From the NCBI GenBank assembly GCA_964628985.1, contig CAZVNJ010000089.1:1-6634 (forward strand): a DNA stretch of 6,634 nt, in the 5' to 3' direction. Each line of letters opens with the position of its first letter. Position 1 is the stretch's first letter. The notes beneath the pieces are model-generated. The model saw only the letters and a program-made list of their open reading frames with translations, searched no databases and was not told the origin of the DNA. The DNA comes from SURF-43 sp964628985. Its GTDB lineage: Bacteria > Chloroflexota > Dehalococcoidia > UBA2979. This document shows, piece after piece, positions 1-4,691 of the stretch. Both the position numbers and the translations under genes were made by a program.

Positions 1-157
1 CGGCGGCGGTGGCGGCTACGGCGGCGGTGGTGACCGCGGCGGTGGCGGCGGTTACAGCGGTCGCGGCGGCGGTGGCGGCTACGGCGGCGGTGGCCGCGGT
101 GGCGACCGCGGTGGCGGCGGCGGCTACGGCGGCGGCCGTGGTGGCGGCGGGTACCGC
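1..157 (+). repeat. GGC/GGT-rich coding repeat with 63-nt periodicity
   Basis: This is low-complexity DNA made of GGC and GGT codons broken by TAC (Tyr), CGC (Arg) and GAC (Asp). The first 30 bases are repeated exactly at 64-93, a spacing of 63 nt or 21 codons, so the repeat keeps the reading frame. It encodes the glycine-rich tail and is prone to length change by slippage or recombination. Confidence 0.8.
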
Positions 158-160
158 TAA
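2..160 (+). CDS. Glycine-rich protein, C-terminal tail (partial; probable RNA-binding protein)
   Basis: This is the last 52 codons of a gene whose start lies left of the window; it ends in TAA at 158-160. The visible residues are almost only Gly, with Tyr, Arg, Asp and one Ser, in GGGGGYGGGG and DRGGGGGY blocks and a basic end (GGGGYR). A 21-residue unit is partly repeated, because bases 1-30 recur exactly at 64-93. Such RGG/GGY tails are known at the C-terminus of bacterial RRM-type glycine-rich RNA-binding proteins and of some DEAD-box helicases and single-stranded DNA-binding proteins. The folded domain is outside the window, so I cannot choose between them; an RRM protein is my first guess. 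Other plus-strand frames here read as Ala/Val/Thr runs, which is typical of shadows of GGC repeats. Confidence 0.75.
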   Translation, partial: GGGGGYGGGGDRGGGGGYSGRGGGGGYGGGGRGGDRGGGGGYGGGRGGGGYR

Positions 161-239
161 CACGGACACATCACTCGACCCCCGCGCGCCGCAGCAGGTG
201 TCGCGCACGGCACGGTCGAGGTCTGGGCAGGGCCCTGAC

Positions 240-269
240 AACGAGGCCCCTCCGCGGAGGGGCCTCGTT
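240..269. terminator. Palindromic bidirectional terminator between convergent genes
   Basis: These 30 bases are a perfect palindrome (AACGAGGCCCCTCC followed by its mirror), able to form a 13-bp GC-rich stem with a 4-base loop. On the plus strand it is followed by TTT at 268-270; on the minus strand by TTGTC, a poor T-run. It lies 80 bases after the TAA of the glycine-rich gene and 26 bases after the stop of the last minus-strand gene, the expected place for a hairpin serving both converging units. Termination of the minus-strand operon may be less efficient because of the short U-tract. Confidence 0.85.
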
Positions 270-294
270 TCATGCTCGGGAGAGTGACTCGCGG

Positions 295-636
295 TTAGGA
301 ATCGCTACCGGTCGGGCGCTGGTCGCGGTGGCGGCCGAACTTGGCCTTCTTCGGCCGCTGGACGAGGCGCAATCCCTCGAGTTCCTCTTCGGTGACTTCG
401 TTCACGGCCTCTTCCGCGGAACGGCCCGCACGCAGCCGGCGAGCGACCGCGACGCCGGCAGCGATGATCACCGCCGAAGAGACGGCAGCGCCTCCGGCGA
501 TGAACATATGCTTGCGTCGCATCTCCGGGAACCGCTCAAGCACCTGGTGCGCCAGCGAGATCGCCTCGTGCGCCAGTGCGTCCACCTTCTCGCCGCCGCT
601 TGCGGCGTTCAGGTCATCGGATGGCCATGCAGCCAT
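295..636 (-). CDS. Small single-pass membrane protein, function unknown (113 aa)
   Basis: I do not recognise a family. The N-terminal third (residues 1-42) is soluble and partly helical, with acidic and basic residues. Residues 44-65 form one clear hydrophobic segment rich in Ala, Val, Ile and Gly, followed by an Arg-rich stretch (ARRLRAGR). The positive-inside rule would place the C-terminus in the cytoplasm. An acidic patch (about 74-88, EEAVNEVTEEELEG) and a strongly basic tail (about 94-107, with PKKAKFGRHR) follow. The ATG at 636 has a purine-rich ribosome binding site, AAAGGGG, about 9 bases upstream; the stop is TAA. It starts 67 bases after ribH on the same strand with no terminator that I can see between them, and the palindrome at 240-269 lies just beyond it, so it is probably the last gene of the riboflavin operon. 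A role in riboflavin metabolism or transport is possible from position only. One membrane span is far too few for a known riboflavin carrier. Confidence 0.7.
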   Translation of the reverse strand: MAAWPSDDLNAASGGEKVDALAHEAISLAHQVLERFPEMRRKHMFIAGGAAVSSAVIIAAGVAVARRLRAGRSAEEAVNEVTEEELEGLRLVQRPKKAKFGRHRDQRPTGSDS

Positions 637-703
637 AGTGCTTCACCCCTTTCCGATGCGCCCCGCCTGATAGTTCGTCCTGAGAGAGTATGCCGCTCCG
701 CGA

Positions 704-1189
704 TTACGCGGATGTTTCTTCGTCGATCTGCTTCAGGAGGCAGGCCGTGTGGAGCGCGGCATACATCGCCTCCGCACCCTTGTTGCCGATCGCGCCCCCC
801 GCTCGGGCCTCAGCCTGGGCAAGGTCGTTGGTCGCGATGACCCCATTTCCGACGGGGATCCCCGTTTCTCGGCCAATCTCCATGAGCGCCCGGGTGGTCT
901 CGCCAGCGACGAGCTCGAAGTGAGGAGTCTCGCCGCGGATCACCGCGCCGATGGCACACACCGCGTCTACTTCGCCGTCCTCGGCCAACCGCTGGGCGAC
1001 GATCGGAATCTCGAACGCGCCCGGCACCCAGTAGACATCGATATCGTCGTCGCGGACGCCGTACTCCGCTGCAAGCGCCAGCGCCCCGTCAGCGAGCCGT
1101 CGGGTGATCTGGTCGTTGAACATCGCCACGACCACAGCAACCCGCAGACCCGAGGCGTTGAATCGGTCTTCCCCGAACGTTCGAGGCAC
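704..1189 (-). CDS. ribH: 6,7-dimethyl-8-ribityllumazine synthase
   Basis: Lumazine synthase condenses 5-amino-6-ribitylaminouracil with 3,4-dihydroxy-2-butanone 4-phosphate to give 6,7-dimethyl-8-ribityllumazine, the step before riboflavin. At 161 residues it is full length for the family. Visible motifs are FND (24-26, substrate-stacking Phe), VPGAFEIP (55-62), GAVIRGETPHFE (81-92, with His90 at the position of the catalytic His88 of the Bacillus subtilis enzyme), and the RAGG...GNKGAEA segment (129-141) carrying the phosphate-binding Arg and the conserved Lys. The NGV at 115-117, where many enzymes have FGV, also occurs in mycobacterial RibH and is not odd. The start is GTG at 1189, two bases after the ribBA TAG stop, with GAGG of the ribBA end acting as ribosome binding site, so translation is probably coupled to ribBA. 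The stop is TAA. Family members assemble as pentamers or 60-mers, but which applies here cannot be read from sequence. Confidence 0.97.
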   Translation of the reverse strand: MPRTFGEDRFNASGLRVAVVVAMFNDQITRRLADGALALAAEYGVRDDDIDVYWVPGAFEIPIVAQRLAEDGEVDAVCAIGAVIRGETPHFELVAGETTRALMEIGRETGIPVGNGVIATNDLAQAEARAGGAIGNKGAEAMYAALHTACLLKQIDEETSA

Positions 1190-1191
1190 CG

Positions 1192-2556
1192 CTACGCCTC
1201 GACCCCGGGCATGTCCTGCTCCAGGATGTGCCCCATCTTGTCTCGCTTCGTCGCCAGGTAGCGGACGTTGTGCGCGTTTGGCGTGACCTCGAGCTGCACC
1301 CGCTCGACGACGTCGAGGCCGTAGCCATCGAGGCCAGCGCCGCGCAGGGCGCCAAACGTCGCGAGTTCCTTGATCTTCACCGGGTTGTTGGTCATCAGGC
1401 GCATCTGCCGGACACCGAGGTCCACGAGGATCTGTGCACCGATGCCGTACTCGCGGTTCTCCGCCGGCAGGCCGAGGGCGATATTCGCTTCGACAGTGTC
1501 GAGCCCCTGCTCCTCCTGGAGCCGGTAGGCGCGGATCTTGTTGTGCAGGCCGATGCCCCGGCCTTCTTGGTCCATATACAGGATGGCCCCCCGGCCTTCC
1601 TGCGCGACCTTTGACATGGCGGCATCAAGTTGCTCGCCGCAGTCGCAGCGCATAGAGCCGAAGACGTCACCAGTCACGCACTTGTCATGCACGCGCACGA
1701 GGACAGGCTCCGGCGTCGAGAGGTCGCCCATCACCAGGGCGATGTGCTCCTTTGCGTCGATGAGCGTGCGGTAGGCGATCACCTTGAACGTGCCGTGCGC
1801 CGTAGGAAGGCTGGCCTCGTCCACGCGCTCGACCAGTCGCTCGTGCGACATCCGGTACGCGATGAGGTCCGCGACCGTGAGGATCTTCATGTGGTGCTTG
1901 CGCGCGAACTTCACCAGGTCCGGCATGCGGGCCATGGTGCCGTCTTCCTTGATGATCTCGCAGACCACACCGGCAGGCTCCAGCCCGGCCATGCGGCAGA
2001 GGTCTACCGCAGCCTCGGTCTGTCCGGCGCGCTGCAGGACGCCACCGGGCTTCGCGCGGAGCGGGAAGACGTGGCCAGGGCGCGTGAAATCTGCAGGTCC
2101 GGCTTTCGGGTCGGCCAGCAGCATGATCGTCCGCGCACGATCAGCGGCTGAAATGCCCGTCGTCACGCCTTCGCGTGCCTCAACGCTGACCGTGAAGGCG
2201 GTGCCCAGCGGCGCTGTGTTGTGGTCCGCCATGGGGTTCAGGCGGAGCGCGTCCGCGCGCTCCTCGGTGACCGGCACGCAGATCAGGCCCCGGGCGTGCG
2301 TCGCCATGAAGTTGACCCAGTCTGCCGTACAGAACTGGGCAGCGATGACGATGTCGCCCTCGTTCTCCCGGTCCTCGTCGTCCGTGACGATGATTGGCCG
2401 CCCGGCGCGGAGATCTTCCAGGGCCTCCTCGATGGAGGCCATCTCCGCGGGGCGGCGGGCCGCGCGCCGAGGTGCCTTCGCGGCTGCCGGCGTGGTCGCC
2501 GTCTTCCGGGGCGCCGGTCGCGGTGTCCCCGTGGTGCGGGCGGGCTTGGTGGCCAT
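1192..2556 (-). CDS. ribBA: Bifunctional 3,4-dihydroxy-2-butanone 4-phosphate synthase / GTP cyclohydrolase II
   Basis: This 454-residue fusion catalyses both entry steps of riboflavin synthesis. The N-terminal RibB half (about 40-237) makes the four-carbon unit from ribulose 5-phosphate; it shows DDEDRENEGD (59-68), TAFTVSVEA (119-127), GVTTGISAADRA (130-141) and RPGHVFPLR (159-167). The C-terminal RibA half (about 239-440) opens GTP; it shows the zinc cysteines C293, C304 and C306 (CVTGDVFGSMRCDCG), DQEGRGIGLHNKIRAY (329-344) and TNNPVKI (389-395). At 179 there is Gln where Escherichia coli RibB has the metal-binding His153 (GGHTEA; here AGQTEA). Residues 1-38 are an extra Lys/Arg/Ala/Pro/Thr-rich, probably disordered extension. 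I start at ATG 2556 because AGGAAGG lies 8 bases upstream; the open frame continues to 2877, but that part overlaps ribE and reads as shadow. An internal ATG at 2442 would remove the extension but lacks a well-spaced ribosome binding site. It follows ribE by 32 bases. Confidence 0.96.
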   Translation of the reverse strand: MATKPARTTGTPRPAPRKTATTPAAAKAPRRAARRPAEMASIEEALEDLRAGRPIIVTDDEDRENEGDIVIAAQFCTADWVNFMATHARGLICVPVTEERADALRLNPMADHNTAPLGTAFTVSVEAREGVTTGISAADRARTIMLLADPKAGPADFTRPGHVFPLRAKPGGVLQRAGQTEAAVDLCRMAGLEPAGVVCEIIKEDGTMARMPDLVKFARKHHMKILTVADLIAYRMSHERLVERVDEASLPTAHGTFKVIAYRTLIDAKEHIALVMGDLSTPEPVLVRVHDKCVTGDVFGSMRCDCGEQLDAAMSKVAQEGRGAILYMDQEGRGIGLHNKIRAYRLQEEQGLDTVEANIALGLPAENREYGIGAQILVDLGVRQMRLMTNNPVKIKELATFGALRGAGLDGYGLDVVERVQLEVTPNAHNVRYLATKRDKMGHILEQDMPGVEA

Positions 2557-2588
2557 CTCCCCAACCTTCCTCGCGTGGTGTCGACGCC

Positions 2589-3179
2589 CTAATGGGTCGC
2601 CGCGCGCGACTCCAGAATCTGCTCTACATAACGAGCAATGATGTCCGTCTCGAGGTTGACCGCCGCGCCGGGCTGGCGTCGCAGCAGGTTCGTGTGCTCC
2701 TGCGTGTACTGCACGAGCGAGACGGAGAACGAGGTCTCGTCTCGGGCCATCACCGTCAGCGAGGCACCGTCCAGGCAGACGGGCCCCTTCATGACGATGT
2801 ACTTCAGGTACTCCGGGTCGACGGTGTAGCGAGCGATGATGGCCTCGCCCTCCGGGGTGAACGAGTGCAGGCGGCACGTAGTTTCGACGACGCCGCGCAC
2901 GAGGTGGCCGGAGAGCCGGGTCGCGCTGGTCACAGAGCGCTCGAGGTTCACCACGTCGCCTGGGACAAGCGCTTCGAGGTTCGACCGACGGTAGGTCTCG
3001 TTCATGACATCAAAGGTCATGCTGGACTCGTCCATGGCCCGCACGGTGAGGTCCACGCCATTTACAGCGATCGAGTCTCCCAGGCCGGAACCCTCGATGA
3101 TCGTGGAGCACTCAATCACGAGGACGCCGCCCTCATGCCGGCGCACCGTGCCGACTTCCTCGATGATCCCCGTGAACAT
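2589..3179 (-). CDS. ribE: Riboflavin synthase (alpha chain type)
   Basis: Riboflavin synthase dismutates two molecules of 6,7-dimethyl-8-ribityllumazine into riboflavin and the pyrimidine precursor. The 196 residues form the usual two tandem lumazine-binding barrels: MFTGIIEE (1-8) begins the first, and the second starts near 100, with YLKYIVMKG (124-132) and LDGASLTV (136-143). Phe2, Ser36 and Thr45, which match E. coli Phe2, Ser41 and Thr50, are kept, as is His92 (E. coli His97). Two usual ligand-site residues differ: Asp43 in NGVDLTV replaces Cys48, and Val97 in GHLVRGVVE replaces His102. The second-barrel LIPxT segment reads LVQYT. The ATG is two bases after the ribD TAG, with GTGGGG in the ribD end as ribosome binding site. 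The gene context (the only ribE in a full rib operon) argues that it is a working enzyme rather than a non-catalytic lumazine-binding paralogue. Also called ribC in E. coli. Confidence 0.94.
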   Translation of the reverse strand: MFTGIIEEVGTVRRHEGGVLVIECSTIIEGSGLGDSIAVNGVDLTVRAMDESSMTFDVMNETYRRSNLEALVPGDVVNLERSVTSATRLSGHLVRGVVETTCRLHSFTPEGEAIIARYTVDPEYLKYIVMKGPVCLDGASLTVMARDETSFSVSLVQYTQEHTNLLRRQPGAAVNLETDIIARYVEQILESRAATH

Positions 3180-3181
3180 GC

Positions 3182-4324
3182 CTACCCCACGTCCTGCTGA
3201 GCCCCAGTGGCGTCCGGCCAGGCCGGTACACCCTCGACCAGCACATCCTCGCCGAGACGCGTCACCGAAACGTCGCGCAGGCGGGGTGCCTCCCGCATCA
3301 CCTGCGCGCCTCGCCCGCTGATTGCGGATGGCGCGGTCGCGGCGCCGATCACAACCGGCGCTATGACAGCATACAGGCGGTCAACGAGTCGGCGGTCGAA
3401 GAGGGTCCCGAGCAGCACCCCGCCGCCCTCGACCATCACGTTTAGCATGCCGCGCTTGCCGAGGGCGTCGAGGAGAGATTCCAGTGCCACCCGGCCGCCT
3501 TCCGCACGGGCTTCCGTCGGGAGGACCAACGTCTCGCCTCCTGCCGCGGCGATCGAGGCGTGCCACGCTGCGGGGGCGGCGCTGGTCGTGGCGATGATCA
3601 CCGGCCCGCCCGGCGTGGCAAAGAGATTCGCAGCCGGCGAGGTGCGCCCTCGGGAGTCGATCACGATGCGCGCGGGCTGGTGCACACCCTCTGGGGATCC
3701 TCCGGGACGGGCATTCAGCGTCGGATTGTCTGCGGCCTGGGTGCCCGAGCCCACGATCACAGCATCCACCCTCGTCCTGAGGCGATGCACCCACTCACGG
3801 GCCTCGGGGCCCGTAACCCAGCGCGCGTCCCCGGACGCGGAGGCGATCCGCCCGTCCAGGCTCATGGCCACCTTTGCGATGACGGCGGGGCGTCCGGTCC
3901 GGCGATGCTTCACGTAGCCCTGCAGGATGTGCTGTGCTTCCGCGCTCCCATCGCCGGCGAGGACATCGATCCCGGCAGCGCGGAGCCGGGCGTCCCCCGC
4001 GCCTGCAACGCGGTCGTCAGGGTCCTCAATCGCGTAGCGGACGGCAGCGATGCCCGCCTCAATGATCGTCTCAGTGCACGGGCCGGTGCGGCCGGTGAAC
4101 GAGCACGGTTCGAGGGTGCAGTAGAGCGTGGCGCCCTGCGCCGCACCGCCGGCCTCGCGCAACGCCATTACTTCGGCGTGGGCCCCGCCCGGAGGCTGCG
4201 TGTGGCCGCGGCCCACCACCTGGCCATCACGCACGACGACCGCCCCCACCGGTGGGTTGGGCGAGGTTGTCCCCACCGCAGTCATGGCCTCTTCCAGCGC
4301 GAGCCGCATGAAGTCGGAAGGCAT
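3182..4324 (-). CDS. ribD: Bifunctional diaminohydroxyphosphoribosylaminopyrimidine deaminase / 5-amino-6-(5-phosphoribosylamino)uracil reductase
   Basis: RibD performs the second and third steps after GTP opening: removal of an amino group from the pyrimidine, then NADPH-dependent reduction of the ribose side chain. The deaminase domain is about residues 1-145 and has the zinc site H49-A-E51 with C74 and C83 (EPCSFTGRTGPC), plus SPNPPVGAVVV (21-31). The reductase domain is about 147-368, with AKVAMSLDGRIA (150-161), GSGTQAADNPTLNAR (192-206), RIVIDSRGR (219-227) and MVEGGGVLL (297-305). At 380 residues it has the full usual length. The ATG at 4324 has AGGCGGGG immediately upstream. It is the first gene of the operon, and its ribosome binding site lies in a predicted stem (4325-4382), so it is the likely point of control. 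Phe76, where B. subtilis has His (PCSHYGK), seems a tolerated change. Confidence 0.96.
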   Translation of the reverse strand: MPSDFMRLALEEAMTAVGTTSPNPPVGAVVVRDGQVVGRGHTQPPGGAHAEVMALREAGGAAQGATLYCTLEPCSFTGRTGPCTETIIEAGIAAVRYAIEDPDDRVAGAGDARLRAAGIDVLAGDGSAEAQHILQGYVKHRRTGRPAVIAKVAMSLDGRIASASGDARWVTGPEAREWVHRLRTRVDAVIVGSGTQAADNPTLNARPGGSPEGVHQPARIVIDSRGRTSPAANLFATPGGPVIIATTSAAPAAWHASIAAAGGETLVLPTEARAEGGRVALESLLDALGKRGMLNVMVEGGGVLLGTLFDRRLVDRLYAVIAPVVIGAATAPSAISGRGAQVMREAPRLRDVSVTRLGEDVLVEGVPAWPDATGAQQDVG

Positions 4325-4382
4325 CGCCCCGCCTCGGACTATCGCGTGTATGTCGTGTGGTCGCGACGGGAGGGGCGGGGCG
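4325..4382 (-). promoter_or_regulatory. Putative hairpin covering the ribD ribosome binding site
   Basis: Read on the minus strand, CGCCCCGCC (4382-4374) is perfectly complementary to GGCGGGGCG (4333-4325), which holds the ribD Shine-Dalgarno and ends one base before the ATG. The 40-base loop contains a second 5-bp stem, TCGCG (4366-4362) with CGCGA (4346-4342). If formed, the 9-bp all-GC stem would block ribosome access. A competing 5-bp stem, GGCGC (4401-4397) with GCGCC (4383-4379), uses part of the blocking strand and would loosen it. The pairings are seen in the sequence; a regulatory role is inferred. GC-rich DNA gives such stems by chance fairly often. Confidence 0.4.
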
Positions 4383-4398
4383 CTTTCGATCCCTGCGC

Positions 4399-4454
4399 GC
4401 CACGGAGCGGCCCGTCTATCACGCGGAAGGCTCTGCCGCTCAAGACCACGTGGC
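4399..4454 (-). promoter_or_regulatory. Long bulged stem-loop in the ribD leader
   Basis: Two adjacent helices pair without mismatch: 4399-4404 with 4449-4454 (GCCACG/CGTGGC, 6 bp), directly continued by 4405-4411 with 4435-4441 (GAGCGGC/GCCGCTC, 7 bp). A one-sided 7-base bulge lies at 4442-4448. The 23-base apical loop can add CCG/CGG (4412-4414 with 4424-4426). On the minus strand this would be transcribed just before the hairpin that covers the ribD ribosome binding site. It does not match the FMN riboswitch: I find no GGTGAAATTCC-type repeats or GGCGGT/CGACGGT cores in their usual places. It may be the sensing part of a leader, or simply a GC-rich fold. Confidence 0.4.
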
Positions 4455-4545
4455 TCACCTCGCGCGAGGGTGGCTCAATGAGGGTCGAGCGTATCACCGC
4501 CCTGCAGGGCGCGCGTCGTCAACATGGGACGTCGAGAACCCCATG
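4446..4545 (-). repeat. Cluster of short inverted and direct repeats upstream of ribD
   Basis: The rest of the ribD/HD-GYP gap holds CCACGTGG (4446-4453); a 12-base palindrome CCTCGCGCGAGG (4458-4469) flanked by direct copies of TGGCTCA at 4451-4457 and 4471-4477; a 14-base perfect palindrome CGCCCTGCAGGGCG (4498-4511); and a 6-bp hairpin CATGGG/CCCATG (4523-4528 with 4540-4545) just after the mini-protein stop. A TTGACG (4522-4517, minus strand) resembles a -35 box, but I see no well-spaced -10. The outer hairpin could be a weak terminator of the upstream unit, and the palindromes could be operators or leader RNA hairpins. None of these roles is proven. Confidence 0.45.
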
Positions 4546-4553
4546 CGGACTGG

Positions 4554-4691
4554 CTAGAGGCTGCAGAGCAGGACCATCCGGCGTCCGATCTCCGACGGCG
4601 ACCCCATCAGTCCGGCGAGCACAAGGATGGCTGCGTTCGCGACAAGCAGGATCACGGCCAGTGCCGCAAGCCGCCGGCCTGCTCCGGGCAT
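4554..4691 (-). CDS. Hydrophobic mini-protein overlapping the HD-GYP stop codon (45 aa)
   Basis: The ATG shares its A with the TGA of the HD-GYP gene (TGATG at 4693-4689), a classic arrangement for coupled translation. The product starts MPGAGRRLAALAVILL, has one hydrophobic helix at about 8-28 (Leu/Ala/Val/Ile) between RR at 6-7 and a C-terminal part with EIGRR (35-39), and ends CSL with TAG. The composition looks like a real single-span membrane peptide, unlike the Arg/Pro-rich readings of other frames here. I know no family for it. Plausible roles are a regulatory or stabilising partner of the membrane HD-GYP protein. Alternatively it is a chance extension: 45 codons without a homologue search is thin evidence. 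Confidence 0.5.
   Translation of the reverse strand: MPGAGRRLAALAVILLVANAAILVLAGLMGSPSEIGRRMVLLCSL

Noticed and set aside
1..160. CRISPR or tandem-repeat array at the left edge
   Set aside because: The repetition is in-frame Gly codons (period 63 nt) ending in a stop codon; there are no spacers.
1784..2641. 285-codon plus-strand frame opposite ribBA
   Set aside because: It is the mirror of strongly conserved RibBA coding sequence, is Ser/Arg/Ala-rich, and has no recognisable motif.
2557..2877. Extending RibBA upstream to 2877
   Set aside because: The added 107 residues overlap ribE, are His/Arg/Gly-rich without family similarity, and ATG 2556 has a good ribosome binding site.
2589..3179. 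Non-catalytic lumazine-binding (antenna) protein instead of RibE
   Set aside because: The substitutions raise the idea, but it is the only riboflavin synthase in a complete rib operon and keeps most substrate contacts.
4325..4553. FMN (RFN) riboswitch upstream of ribD
   Set aside because: A few fragments look similar (GGCGGTGATA, GATAGTCCGAGG), but the paired GGTGAAATTCC-type elements and the ordered core are missing on the minus strand. Not called.
4357..4557. 66-codon plus-strand frame starting at GTG, with a fairly natural amino-acid mix
   Set aside because: No ribosome binding site with proper spacing, weaker third-position GC than the real genes, it overlaps the proposed ribD leader, and I recognise no family.
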